Origin: Bog-473 sp963783245
GTDB taxonomy: Bacteria > Actinomycetota > Acidimicrobiia > Acidimicrobiales > RAAP-2
NCBI GenBank assembly: GCA_963783245.1
Contig: CAWAMS010000002.1
Location: forward strand, 124,001 to 188,000
Reading direction: 5' to 3'
DNA: 64,000 nt
Notes under the pieces: model-generated
What the model was told of the DNA's origin: nothing
The model's input: only the letters and a program-made list of their open reading frames with translations
Databases searched by the model: none
Program-made: the position numbers and the translations under genes
Part shown: in pieces, positions 9,117 through 18,370 of the stretch
Numbering within the stretch: position 1 is the stretch's first letter
Layout of the letters: each line of letters opens with the position of its first letter

Positions 9117-9565
9117 CGTTGCTCCATTCGCTGGTTCGGGGGATGCTCCAGGGTGCCTATCGGGCCACCGACGGGGGTGTCGTCGGTACGGTCGGTGCGG
9201 AGGGGGTAGAGGACGGCGAGCGTGAGATCCTCGCCACCGTGGTGCCGTGCACCTTCGGCCCAACCGTCAAAGCGGAAGTGGTCCAAACACGCGGCGTTCA
9301 CGACGAGGGCGCCGGGCCATTCGGTCGCGATCCATCGAGAGGCAAGTTCGGAGATCCCCTCGAAGATGGCCCCGCTCTCTATCCGGCCCGTGTGGATGGC
9401 ATGGGCGAGGTCGGGAGAGAGATCCACGAAGGCCGCTCCGGATCGCCAGACCGTGATCTCCCCCGATTTCCAGAGTGGGCCGATGAGGAGGAGGTTGCTC
9501 ACGAGGAGGTCGTCGGGCACTGCGCGGACGCCCACATGGACCGAAGCCCCCGGTCCGCCCATCAT
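9092..9565 (-). CDS. conserved hypothetical protein, 157 aa
   Basis: I do not recognise this protein. It has no signal peptide, membrane segment or cysteine cluster. It reads as a compact mixed alpha/beta domain (VRAVPDDLLVSNLLLIGPLW, then GEITVWRSGAAFVDL, then a tryptophan/histidine-rich middle). Its 3' end overlaps the TTG start of the patatin-like gene by 25 bases and it shares its strand, so the two are likely made together. It starts at a double ATG (9563-9565 or the next codon). An immunity-like, chaperone or regulatory role for the hydrolase is only a guess. Confidence 0.6.
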   Translation of the reverse strand: MMGGPGASVHVGVRAVPDDLLVSNLLLIGPLWKSGEITVWRSGAAFVDLSPDLAHAIHTGRIESGAIFEGISELASRWIATEWPGALVVNAACLDHFRFDGWAEGARHHGGEDLTLAVLYPLRTDRTDDTPVGGPIGTLEHPPNQRMEQRCHDFVFP

Positions 9566-9708
9566 GGGGCACGGTCGATTCGCCGAGTTCGGGCATCGAG
9601 GCCCGCTCCGCTCTCTTGACCGGCAAATGCCGGTGAGTGACGCTTCATCCTTCGATCATGGAGAGGCCCACTCGCACGGCGCTCTCGCGGTACTCACAGA
9701 GGGTCGGG

Positions 9709-11001
9709 CTACCCCTTCTCGGGCCGTTCCGCGGTGAGTGTGCCCTCAAGGAGGGCAGCTTGTTGAAGGGTCGTCCAGGGATCCCGAAAGAGGGACTGAT
9801 CCCGCTGGCGTGAACGGAAGAGATTGGTGATGTAGTTCATCCGATCGGCGAAGGTGGCCCAGTTGCGGGATCGGGTGCGGCGGTACTGTCGGTCGGAGAG
9901 GTCGTAGCACGTCAGGACCGCTTGCAACTCGGGTTGGGCGATATGCTGGAGCACCTCGGGGAATTCGAGTTCCCGGCTGGAACCATGCAGCGAGGGAACT
10001 GGCTCCCCGACCATGAGTTCGGCCATCCCGTCGGCGGTAGGGAGCTCGAGTGCCAGAAAGAACCTGGTGGCAAACCGTGCGTACATGGTCGAAAGAGGAG
10101 CAGCCAGACCACGACCGATGGATGCCACAACACCGGGCTTCGGTCCACGCATGAGCCGATGAAGCCACGATGTGGTGAAAAGAGAGAGCGTGGCCGTCAG
10201 GTAGCCCTCCACCCGCGTTTGTTCATACGCGCCGAGAAGGAGATTTCCGAGCAGTACGAGCTCGGCCTTCGCCTTGCCGTCTGTTTCGTTGATGGCGTCA
10301 AAATAGGCCTGCATCCCCGCCCGGAGAGTCTCGGGGTCCGGGGTTGCGGTGGCCAGCCAGCTGGGGTCCAGATGACTGATTCCGGTGAGGAACGTGTGCA
10401 CGTCTGACCAGTACGCCTCGAAGTTCGGATTGTGAGATCCGCCGTCCGATGCATCGAAACAGTCGAGGAAATGACTGATGGCGGTGCCGATCTCGAGGAA
10501 GACCAGCCGGTTGCCGATGGCCAGCGTCCGGTAGACCGCGCCGTGCCCCCGGCACAAGAGAGCTTCTGAAAGCCCAGAGAAGAGGCGGCGCAATGGTGCC
10601 GGAAAGTGCGCCAGGAGATGGTGGATGAGCCCGTGCTCGGGTCGGCGGTCAATGCACGTACCAATGGTCCTCGACGACCAGGTCGCAAAGGTGCACCAGT
10701 TCGCGTTCCATTCCTTCTGGTCGTCGTCGCCCGCAGTCAGGCGGGAGAGTTGGCGTGAAAGGTCTGCGTACGCCAGGGTGATCCGGTGGTTCCGTAGCTG
10801 AAGGGTCTCGAGGGGCTCCCAGAGGGGAAAGCCGGCACTGGCGATCAGCTTCACCTCTGACTGAGTGATCGGCAACGAAATGGGGGAGGCGTGGGCGTTG
10901 GCCGATTCCGTGGTCAGGTCGACCAGATGACGGTCGCGCAGCCGGCCATCAGCGCGACGCACCGCCCGGCCGAGGCGCAATCTCGGTGCGGCCATGGTCA
11001 T
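9709..11001 (-). CDS. conserved protein of unknown function, 430 aa
   Basis: Not recognised. It is mostly alpha-helical and rich in aromatic residues, with WNANWCTFATWSSRTIG near residue 100, a later SRNWATFADRMNYITNLF repeat-like helix, and a middle part (residues about 120-330) with amphipathic helices; no transmembrane segment is certain. The start is the ATG at 11001, which overlaps the stop of the upstream oxygenase-like gene as ATGA. The longer open frame to 11334 is antisense-like and overlaps that gene. Strict coupling to the MpaB/DUF2236 gene and equal length (430 residues each) suggest a two-protein system, although the sequences are not visibly homologous. No enzyme motif seen. Confidence 0.68.
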   Translation of the reverse strand: MTMAAPRLRLGRAVRRADGRLRDRHLVDLTTESANAHASPISLPITQSEVKLIASAGFPLWEPLETLQLRNHRITLAYADLSRQLSRLTAGDDDQKEWNANWCTFATWSSRTIGTCIDRRPEHGLIHHLLAHFPAPLRRLFSGLSEALLCRGHGAVYRTLAIGNRLVFLEIGTAISHFLDCFDASDGGSHNPNFEAYWSDVHTFLTGISHLDPSWLATATPDPETLRAGMQAYFDAINETDGKAKAELVLLGNLLLGAYEQTRVEGYLTATLSLFTTSWLHRLMRGPKPGVVASIGRGLAAPLSTMYARFATRFFLALELPTADGMAELMVGEPVPSLHGSSRELEFPEVLQHIAQPELQAVLTCYDLSDRQYRRTRSRNWATFADRMNYITNLFRSRQRDQSLFRDPWTTLQQAALLEGTLTAERPEKG

Positions 11002-12290
11002 CGTGTGCGGGCCGTGAGCGACGCTGTCCGGCGTGTCGGCGACGGGCCGTGTCTCGCCCGCTGGCGGAGGCGTCGCTTCCGGCGCCATCCCCGGAGTCGG
11101 CCCCGCAGCCCGACACCCGGCCGGTCGGCCGTGGTGTGGATGCCCAGGCGGGAGATCGTGTCGGCGTCGATGTGCACGCTCGTGGGACCTTGGCCGAGAA
11201 TGCTGCGGTCGATCCACATGCGGATCATGGATCGTCCGAGCAGACGAGACGGCGCTTGGAGGACCGCTCTTCCCGGCGGGAACCGTACGGTGGCTCGATT
11301 CAATGAGGCCAAGACGGGGAGCAGCGAGCCCCACCAGGCGCTCGGCGGCACAGCGAGCATGTCCGCCACCGAAGCCCCAACCAGGTGGCGTACCAGGGTG
11401 CGCGGTAGTTTGCGCAGGCCCCAGGGCATGGAGAGCTCCATTTCGCCCATGAGCACATCCATCAGGTGGACGCCGGCCGCGGACGGTGCGTGCAGTTCTG
11501 TGGTGATGACATCAGTGAGGGCGTCGGCATCGACGGGGGAGAGCACCCCGTCAGCGTGCGCGATGCCGAGGAGATTCCCGACGGCCGCCCACAACTGGAG
11601 ATAGCACTCCTGGTCCGACGAATCGAGGGGGATTCCCATGTGATCGAGGGCCCGGAAGACAACTGAAGTGAAACTGAGGAGGGTGCCGAGAAGATCCTCC
11701 TGGTTGACCGGGACGCCCAGGACTTCGCTGTCCCAGGCCTCCCTCGACCCGTCGGCGTCAGCCGCCCCCACAGTCCGGGCGCTCGACGTCATGGTCAGCC
11801 GGGCACGGATGACAGCATGGAGGAGCCGGACTTCCCTGATCGACGTGTACCCAGGTCCTCCGGGAACCAGCGCAGCGGGCTCGCTCACGTGAAGAAGCAT
11901 CTGCCCGGTCTCGGCAATCCGCCGGGCCACCGTGTCCGGGTCCGCCAGCTGCGACATTCGCTCGAGCACCTCGACCCCCCGGGCGGCCGCATAGGCGAAA
12001 GGGAGCGATGCGCAGAAGAGACACGTCACGATGTCGAGGCTCCACTCCCTGAAGACTTCCTGCCCCCGCCCCACTTTGGTGGTGTCGATCCACGACGGGG
12101 ACCGATCGACATCGTCGACCCACGCGCGCACCGGGTCGTTCTCGTCGAGGCGACGGAGGGTACGGGTCAGGGCGGCCAAGGCGTCGGCGGCCTCCTCGAC
12201 CGGGATGCCGCGCACGTGGGCTTCAACGACCTCATCGGCGACGAGGTCTCCGACACGGCGCCATGCACGAAGCTCCTCGACGTCGAACAT
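10998..12290 (-). CDS. MpaB/DUF2236 oxygenase-family protein
   Basis: 430 residues, matching the family that includes fungal MpaB and the heme-dependent latex-clearing proteins (Lcp). The signature region is GPGYTSIREVRLLHAVIRAR (about residues 168-187), where the family places its heme-ligand histidine and nearby arginine, followed by NQEDLLGTLLSFTSVVFRAL and a helical C-terminus. An oxidative cleavage or redox reaction on a lipid or isoprenoid is likely by family, unproven here. The true start is ATG 12290 with AGAGGAGGA upstream; the extra 35 residues to 12395 do not look coding. It ends in an ATGA overlap with the 430-residue protein and is divergent from the SARP regulator. Confidence 0.78.
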   Translation of the reverse strand: MFDVEELRAWRRVGDLVADEVVEAHVRGIPVEEAADALAALTRTLRRLDENDPVRAWVDDVDRSPSWIDTTKVGRGQEVFREWSLDIVTCLFCASLPFAYAAARGVEVLERMSQLADPDTVARRIAETGQMLLHVSEPAALVPGGPGYTSIREVRLLHAVIRARLTMTSSARTVGAADADGSREAWDSEVLGVPVNQEDLLGTLLSFTSVVFRALDHMGIPLDSSDQECYLQLWAAVGNLLGIAHADGVLSPVDADALTDVITTELHAPSAAGVHLMDVLMGEMELSMPWGLRKLPRTLVRHLVGASVADMLAVPPSAWWGSLLPVLASLNRATVRFPPGRAVLQAPSRLLGRSMIRMWIDRSILGQGPTSVHIDADTISRLGIHTTADRPGVGLRGRLRGWRRKRRLRQRARHGPSPTRRTASLTARTR

Positions 12291-12466
12291 TGGCCCAGTG
12301 TCCTCCTCTTCACAGTCCCGTGTACGCCCCGTTCGGGACCCAACTGCCCCGGCGGGGCCGCGCCAGAACGCCGAACGCCGAGGCGCATCGCTCATCGTGT
12401 CCCATCACACTGACACGGCGCTCACATGGCGTCGGTCTCCACTGGGCACCCCTGTTCCCCGTCACG

Positions 12467-12499
12467 TACAATTTGGACGGATTCCCATAGAACAGGAGG
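12467..12499 (+). promoter_or_regulatory. promoter -10 and ribosome site of the SARP gene
   Basis: TACAAT at 12467-12472 is a near-perfect -10 box, followed by the ribosome site AGGAGG at 12494-12499 and the GTG at 12508. No good -35 box is visible, so activation by a regulator is possible. It lies in the 217-base region shared with the divergent MpaB gene. Confidence 0.45.
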
Positions 12500-12507
12500 A
12501 GCGGCGG

Positions 12508-15500
12508 GTGATCGAAGTCGGCCTCCTTGGTTCGATCGTGGTCCAGGTCGATGACGAACGGGTCGAACTCACCGGGGTGCTGGAAAAGGCGCTGTTGGCA
12601 CGCCTCTCGATTCATCCGGGGACCACCGTTTCGCAGGAACGTTTGATCGACGACCTCTGGGGGGAGGCTCCCCCGAACAATGCGGTGGGGAGTGTGCAGA
12701 CCCTCGTGTACCGGCTCCGAAAGGCCCTCGGACCTGCCGGTTCAGCCATCAGTCGGGCGGACAATGGCTACAGACTCGAGACGCCGCCGGAACGAGTGGA
12801 CGCGGCGAAGTTCGATCTGCTCGTGGAGCGAGCGCGCCGCGAGCCCAAGACGACACAGTCGATCGGTAGAGAATTGCTCACCGAGGCGCTCGGGCTCTGG
12901 CGCGGCACCGCATTCGAAGGACTGGACAGTGTCCCCTTCGTGGCCGCCCGTCGCGCTGGGCTGGAGGCGGCCCGAATGGCTGCTCTCGAAGGGCGGATCG
13001 CGGCTGATCTCAATGCCGGCGCCGGCGGTGAGCTCGTGGCCGAGCTCGAAGGCCTGGTGACGGAACACCCCTTCAATGAAGGCTTGTGGGGTCACTTGAT
13101 CATCGCCCTTTACCGCAGCGGGTCCCAGGCCGCGGCCCTGCGCTGCTACGAGCGGGTACGCGTCCTCCTGGACGAAGAGCTCGGCCTGACGCCATCCCCT
13201 GCGCTGGCCGCCCTCGAAAGTGCCGTTCTGATGCAGGACCCTTCGTTGCTTGCGATCGATCGCGGGACCGAACCGGTCGTCACACAAGAGAATGCGCGAA
13301 ACCCCGGAAGGGCACACGAGGTGGTGACGATCCTTGCCACCAATGTGGAGGGACTGGCCCACCTCTGGGGAGAGGCCCCGACAACGATGGCAGAGGTGAT
13401 CCGATGCCATGACTCCCTCTTGGTCACCGCAGTTTACGGCCGCGGTGGACGCGTCCTGAGTACCGCCGACGGGTCGTCGTATTCGGTGTTTCACCAGCCC
13501 TCCGATGCAATTGCCGCTGCACTCGAGTTTCAGCTGGCGGTCCGGAGGGAACAATGGAGCGGCATCGAGAGCGTGCCCGTCGCGGTGGCCGTGCACACCG
13601 GTGAGGTGCAGATCGACAACGGAAATGTCTTCGGGTCCGTCCTCCATGTCGCCTCTCGCATGACGCATGCCGCCTATGGCGGACAGGTGGTCGTCACCGC
13701 CACCACCGCTGAGCTGACCCGGGACGGTTTGCCCGCTGACTGCGAACTTCTCGACCTCGGTCACTGGTCGCTGCGCGATGTCGCGCGTCCGCTTCACGCC
13801 TATGAGTTGCGTCACCGCGACTTGGGCAATCCGTTTCGTGCGTTGCGCGGTGCCCGGCCAGGCACCGGAACACTTCCTCTGCATTCGACCAGTTTCATAG
13901 GTCGTGAGGCCGAAATGAACGAGCTGGCCGAGATCTTGGATGTGTCGCAGATCGTCACCCTCACTGGTGAGGGTGGGGTGGGTAAGACGAGGCTCGCGGC
14001 GCAGTTCGGTCGTGCGCACGCGTCTCGGTTCCCCGGGGGAGCCTGGTTTTGCAACGTCTCGTCAGCAACCACCGACGATGAGATTGTCGAGCGCCTGGCC
14101 GCGGCCATTGGATTGCGGGCGGCGTCGACCCAGGAGCTGCGGAGGGACGTAGCGGACTGGCTGAAGTTCTCCCAAGCGTTGTTGATAGTGGACAACTGCG
14201 AGCATGTGGCCGCTCGGATCTCAATCGTGCTCGGCCTGGCGCTCGAAGACATCGGTTCGACGAGAGTGATCTTCACAAGCCGACGCGCATTGAACATCTA
14301 TGGCGAGCATGTCAAGCGAGTCCATCCTCTCCGCCGACCCGCGGCTGACGATGCCCCATCGACCCAGGACCCCCGGGTCACTCTTCTCGTCGAGCGGGCT
14401 CGGGCCGCGGGGGCGCCGGTGGACGCGGCAGACCCGTCACTCATCGAGATCGCGGATCGCGTTGACGGCCTTCCTTTGGCCATCGAACTGGCCGCGCGCC
14501 GGCTTACCGCGATGACACCTCCCGAACTGCTGGTCCGGTTGAGCCGTTCGTTCGATCTGCTCACTGCGACCGACGAGCAGCCGCCTCACCGACAGGCGCT
14601 CCGGGCCACGCTCGATTGGTCATTCGGTCTCCTTGCTCCAGTTTCGCGTCGAATGCTGGCAGCACTCTCGGTCTGCGAGGGAGGGTTCGGTCTGGAGCTC
14701 GCAGAAGCACTCGGTGGCGCTATCGGTCTGTCTGACAGTGATGTGGCCAGAGCCGTGGCTGACCTTTGGGACCAGTCGCTTCTCTCGACCGAGGGCTCGG
14801 TCCCTGGAAAAGCCCGGTACCGAATGCTGGCCCTCATCAGGGAGTATTCGTCGAGCCAGCTCGATCTCGACGGGAACCGGCCTGCGGCGGCCCGGGCGCA
14901 CGCCGCGTATTTCGCCAACGTGATCACCCGATTGGGCACGTGTCCGTACGGACCGGAGGAGTCGGAGACGATTGTCGCCGTCGAGACGGAGTTCGACAAC
15001 ATCCGGCAGGCTTTCGGGTGGTGCTTGACGGAGGAACGCTGGGATCGAGTGATGGAGATGCTCGACGCGTTGGTTCCCGAGCTCGTCTTGCGGGACCGCA
15101 TAGAGGTCGGGCGCTGGGCGGCGGAGACGCTGGCAACGCTGGGTGAGACCGAGCACCCGGTTCTGGGCGTCGCGTCGGCCCTGGCCGCGAACATGGCGCT
15201 GGTGGAGGGTCGATTCACAGACGCCGAATCGCTGGGCCTCCAGAGCCTTGCATGCGAGAAGCGATTGGGGGGGCCTCCAACCTGGTTGGCCCGAAACGTC
15301 GTCGCTCTCCTGCGCGCCGCAAGTTCGCATTTCGAGGAGGCTGAGGTATTTCTGGACGAGATGACGGGCCTCACGGCCACGAGCGGTGATCCGATGCCCC
15401 GGGCCGTCGCCTTGTTCGACCGGGTGCTGTTGGCGTCCTTCTCGCCGAACCCGATCGAAGGGCTCAGGTGGGCAGAGGAACTGGTCTCGCTCGGCGACAC

Positions 15501-16056
15501 GTGGGGGAGCGCCTCCCTGGGAGCAATGGGACTGGTTTCACTTGGCCGGGCCCTGGCACTCGAGAATGGTGACCGGGCGCGAACCGCTCTCACGGAAGCT
15601 GTCACGCTGGCGGAGGCCAGTCGGTGTGGCCTGCTGGTAGATCAGGCGAAGCGGGTGCTCAGTGAGATCGATGCCCTGGCCGGCATCCATGAGGATGGAT
15701 TCCGCGGTTTGGCGGACCTTCTCCGTCATGGCCACTCCGGCGACCTGTCGCAGCAGTTGCAGACTGTTGTCAGCGCACTGGACCCTCTCGTGAGCGTCGA
15801 CGCCATCGAGGTGGCGACGGTCTTGTGCGGCGCTCTGAGCCAGACCGCGCTCGGCTCCGTAGCCCAGTGCGAGAGGGTGTTGGCGCTCTCTCGGACGCGG
15901 CTGTCCAGCCATGCGTACCGGACGGCATTCAGCCGGGGGTCTTCACTCTCGGCAAGCCAGTTGGTGGCCATGGCCGCAAGTGAATTGGAAAGGCGGGCCG
16001 ACCACGGCCTTGGGGAGCCGCGCACGTCTGGGGTGAATCCGGCTCAAAGAGGGTAG
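12508..16056 (+). CDS. SARP/AfsR-type regulator with degenerate cyclase domain, ATPase and TPR-like region
   Basis: 1182 residues. Domains in order: OmpR-type winged helix (about 1-95, VSQERLIDDLWGEAPPNN), bacterial transcriptional activation domain (about 100-245, ending ELGLTPSPALAALE), a class III nucleotide-cyclase-like domain (about 270-435), an NB-ARC/AAA ATPase with Walker A GEGGVGKT (487-494) and Walker B ALLIVDNCEH, then a long helical TPR-like C-terminus. The cyclase metal aspartate is replaced (TNVEGL for TDIEGS), so that domain is probably a sensor, not an enzyme. GTG 12508 follows AGGAGG; the open frame beyond it to 12031 is antisense to mpaB. It is likely a pathway-specific activator of the divergent 7674-12290 genes. 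Confidence 0.88.
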   Translation: MIEVGLLGSIVVQVDDERVELTGVLEKALLARLSIHPGTTVSQERLIDDLWGEAPPNNAVGSVQTLVYRLRKALGPAGSAISRADNGYRLETPPERVDAAKFDLLVERARREPKTTQSIGRELLTEALGLWRGTAFEGLDSVPFVAARRAGLEAARMAALEGRIAADLNAGAGGELVAELEGLVTEHPFNEGLWGHLIIALYRSGSQAAALRCYERVRVLLDEELGLTPSPALAALESAVLMQDPSLLAIDRGTEPVVTQENARNPGRAHEVVTILATNVEGLAHLWGEAPTTMAEVIRCHDSLLVTAVYGRGGRVLSTADGSSYSVFHQPSDAIAAALEFQLAVRREQWSGIESVPVAVAVHTGEVQIDNGNVFGSVLHVASRMTHAAYGGQVVVTATTAELTRDGLPADCELLDLGHWSLRDVARPLHAYELRHRDLGNPFRALRGARPGTGTLPLHSTSFIGREAEMNELAEILDVSQIVTLTGEGGVGKTRLAAQFGRAHASRFPGGAWFCNVSSATTDDEIVERLAAAIGLRAASTQELRRDVADWLKFSQALLIVDNCEHVAARISIVLGLALEDIGSTRVIFTSRRALNIYGEHVKRVHPLRRPAADDAPSTQDPRVTLLVERARAAGAPVDAADPSLIEIADRVDGLPLAIELAARRLTAMTPPELLVRLSRSFDLLTATDEQPPHRQALRATLDWSFGLLAPVSRRMLAALSVCEGGFGLELAEALGGAIGLSDSDVARAVADLWDQSLLSTEGSVPGKARYRMLALIREYSSSQLDLDGNRPAAARAHAAYFANVITRLGTCPYGPEESETIVAVETEFDNIRQAFGWCLTEERWDRVMEMLDALVPELVLRDRIEVGRWAAETLATLGETEHPVLGVASALAANMALVEGRFTDAESLGLQSLACEKRLGGPPTWLARNVVALLRAASSHFEEAEVFLDEMTGLTATSGDPMPRAVALFDRVLLASFSPNPIEGLRWAEELVSLGDTWGSASLGAMGLVSLGRALALENGDRARTALTEAVTLAEASRCGLLVDQAKRVLSEIDALAGIHEDGFRGLADLLRHGHSGDLSQQLQTVVSALDPLVSVDAIEVATVLCGALSQTALGSVAQCERVLALSRTRLSSHAYRTAFSRGSSLSASQLVAMAASELERRADHGLGEPRTSGVNPAQRG

Positions 16057-16295
16057 GTTCGGGAGGGCCGACGTCGGGCACCCGAGGAGGACCGTGACCA
16101 TCGCAGTACCGGGATCGCGATGAAAAACTCAGAAGCGGGCCCGACGACCACAAGCTGTGAGCCAGCTTGACGAGGCCTGTGCCAGCGACGAATCATTGAG
16201 GGCGTGAACTGCCCTTTGCATTCCTGTCCGGTCCGGCGCGCCCCCAGAGGCCTCGCCCTCCTACACGCGGCGTCCCCTCAAAGGGCGGCCAACGC
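16057..16295. other. intergenic region before the sugar operon
   Basis: 239 bases with no convincing gene. It must contain the promoter of the DegT operon; I see no consensus box, only AAAGGG about 12 bases before the GTG start. Confidence 0.4.
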
Positions 16296-17444
16296 GTGAC
16301 CGTTCCACGCATACCAGCTGCTCGGATCGTCTTCTCCGAGCAGGACCGTCAGGAAATCCTGCGCATGATCGACCAATCGCTACAGGACGGCTCGCTCACT
16401 CTGGGACCGCGCACCCGCGAGTTCGAAGAGGCGTTTGCCCTTCGCCATGGCGTCGCCCACGCCGTCGCGGTGAGCAGCGGGACGAGTGCGCTCGAGATCA
16501 TCTTCCGGACCCTGGAGGTCAAGGATCGTGAGGTGGTCATTCCGACGAACACGTTCTTCGCAACGGCGGCTGCCGCCATCCATGCGGGGGGCATTCCCCG
16601 CCTCGCCGACATCTCCCCGGACACGCTGGCCCTTTCGGCCGAGACGCTCGAAGCAGCTCTGACCCCTCAGACCGCCGTCGTGGTCCTCGTCCACATCGGC
16701 GGGTTCATCACGCCTGAGATCGACGCCATCCGAGGCATCTGCGACCGGCGCGGCATCGTCCTGGTCGAAGACGCAGCCCATGCCCACGGCGCACGCTTCG
16801 ATGGCCGTGCCGCCGGGTCGTTCGGCCACGCGGCGGCCTTCTCCTTTTACCCCACCAAGGTCATGACCAGTGGGGAGGGGGGAATGATCACGACCGGGGA
16901 TGAACGGCTGCGGGACGAAGCCATTATCTACCGCGACCAGGGAAAGGCCGGATTCCTGGGGGGCGATCACGTCCGGATGGGGTACGCCTGGAGAATGAGC
17001 GAGCTGCACGCTGCGGTCGGCGTGGTCCACCTCTCCCACCTGGATGAGGCCATCGCCACCCGGCGCCGGGTCGCCGCCCGCTATGACGAGGCTCTGGCGA
17101 GCATGCCGGGCTGCCGACCCCTCTCCATTCCTGCCGCGTCGATCTCCAATTTCTACAAGTACGTGGTCCTTCTCGATCCCGGCATTGACCGGGCGGACGT
17201 CAAGCGCGAGGTGTCCGAGCAGGGAGTTTCACTCTCGGGTGAGGTCTATGCCTCGCCGCTCCATCATCAGCCGATCTTCGCCGACCTTGATCGAAATTCG
17301 TTCCCGGTGGCGGAGGACGTCTGCGCTCGCCACATCTGCCTACCGGTGCACTCTGACATGACCGATGACGAGGCCGACTACGTTGTCGAGAGCTTGGCGT
17401 CCGTGCTGGCGGCTCGGACCATGGAGGAGGCGGCAAAATCGTGA
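16296..17444 (+). CDS. DegT/DnrJ/EryC1/StrS-family sugar aminotransferase
   Basis: 382 residues, a PLP-dependent aminotransferase that normally puts an amino group on a nucleotide-linked keto sugar. The family signs are clear: SSGTSALE phosphate loop, VEDAAHAHGA with the PLP-ring aspartate, and FYPTKVMTSGEGG with Lys188 as the Schiff-base lysine. GTG start. It is the first gene of an operon in which the next three genes each begin inside the previous stop codon (GTGA), so all four products are probably needed together: an amino or deoxy sugar made here would be processed by the epimerase and deacetylase and used by the glycosyltransferase. The exact sugar is not known. Confidence 0.9.
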   Translation: MTVPRIPAARIVFSEQDRQEILRMIDQSLQDGSLTLGPRTREFEEAFALRHGVAHAVAVSSGTSALEIIFRTLEVKDREVVIPTNTFFATAAAAIHAGGIPRLADISPDTLALSAETLEAALTPQTAVVVLVHIGGFITPEIDAIRGICDRRGIVLVEDAAHAHGARFDGRAAGSFGHAAAFSFYPTKVMTSGEGGMITTGDERLRDEAIIYRDQGKAGFLGGDHVRMGYAWRMSELHAAVGVVHLSHLDEAIATRRRVAARYDEALASMPGCRPLSIPAASISNFYKYVVLLDPGIDRADVKREVSEQGVSLSGEVYASPLHHQPIFADLDRNSFPVAEDVCARHICLPVHSDMTDDEADYVVESLASVLAARTMEEAAKS

Positions 17445-18370
17445 AGGTCTCAGTGACCGGCGGATCGGGCTTTATCGGGTCGCATGTGGTCGACTACCTG
17501 GTGGCAGACGGTCACGAGGTCGTCGTGATCGATACCCGGGAGCCCCATCGCCCCGACGTCGGGTACTACGACGCCGACGTGACCGACCTGACAAATCTGG
17601 TCAAGGCCACGTCCGGCTCCGATGCCGTGTTCCATCTGGCGGCGGTCGCCAATGTGAACGACGCCCACGCGGATCCTGTCGGAACCATGGAGATCAACGT
17701 GGTGGGGACGTCACGGGTGTGCGAGGCGGCCCGGCGCAACGGCCTCGGACGGGTCATCCTGGCCAGTACGGTCTGGGTGTATTCCGCAGCCTTGGGCGAC
17801 GGGCCCCTGCGCGAAGAGACGCCACTGGCCACGACCGGCAGCGCCCACGTCTACACCGCCTCGAAAATAGCTGCTGAGCTGGTCGTTTCCAGTTTCGGGG
17901 AGCTCTACGGGTTGCCCTACACGATCTTGCGCTATGGCATCCCTTTCGGGCCCCGGATGCGCAAAGAACTGGCCATTCCCCAGTTTCTGCACCGGGCCCG
18001 CGCGGGCGAGAAGATCACCATTCATGGCGACGGCCTGCAGTTCCGCAACTACATCTACGTCGAGGACCTGGCCGAAGCACATGTCCTGGCGCTCGGCGAG
18101 GAGGGTGCAGATCAGATTTTCAACCTCGAGGGCCCGGCGCCCGTGAGCATCCGGCATGCCGCCGAACTGGCGTGTGAGCTGATCGATCCGCTGACCGAGA
18201 TCGAGTTCACCCCGGCTCGCCCCGGTGACTATGCCGGGCGCGTCATCTCCGTGGACAAGGCGGATCGCGTCCTCGGCTGGGTGCCCCAGACGTCCTTCGA
18301 CGACGGCATGCGGCGCTATGTCGAGTGGCTGGCCGATGAAGACCCGATAGAAGAGCCCAGTACCGCGTGA
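17441..18370 (+). CDS. NAD-dependent epimerase/dehydratase (extended SDR)
   Basis: 309 residues, a Rossmann-fold nucleotide-sugar epimerase or dehydratase. The N-terminal TGGSGFIGSH binds NAD; the catalytic pair is Tyr138 and Lys142 in YTASK, with the serine/threonine in LASTVWVYSA just before. The C-terminal half carries the sugar-binding segment ILRYGIPFGPRM and LQFRNYIYVEDLAEAH. Its GTG start shares bases with the aminotransferase stop, so translation is coupled. Together they would make a modified nucleotide sugar. UDP-glucose 4-epimerase-like and 4,6-dehydratase-like activities cannot be separated by eye. Confidence 0.9.
   Translation: MKVSVTGGSGFIGSHVVDYLVADGHEVVVIDTREPHRPDVGYYDADVTDLTNLVKATSGSDAVFHLAAVANVNDAHADPVGTMEINVVGTSRVCEAARRNGLGRVILASTVWVYSAALGDGPLREETPLATTGSAHVYTASKIAAELVVSSFGELYGLPYTILRYGIPFGPRMRKELAIPQFLHRARAGEKITIHGDGLQFRNYIYVEDLAEAHVLALGEEGADQIFNLEGPAPVSIRHAAELACELIDPLTEIEFTPARPGDYAGRVISVDKADRVLGWVPQTSFDDGMRRYVEWLADEDPIEEPSTA

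Noticed and set aside
11002..11334. Longer start for the 430-residue unknown protein
   Set aside because: It lies inside the MpaB-like gene in another frame; the ATGA overlap at 10998-11001 is the natural start.
12031..12507. N-terminal extension of the SARP regulator by 159 residues
   Set aside because: It is antisense to the MpaB-like gene, has shadow-frame composition, and the GTG at 12508 has a strong ribosome site.
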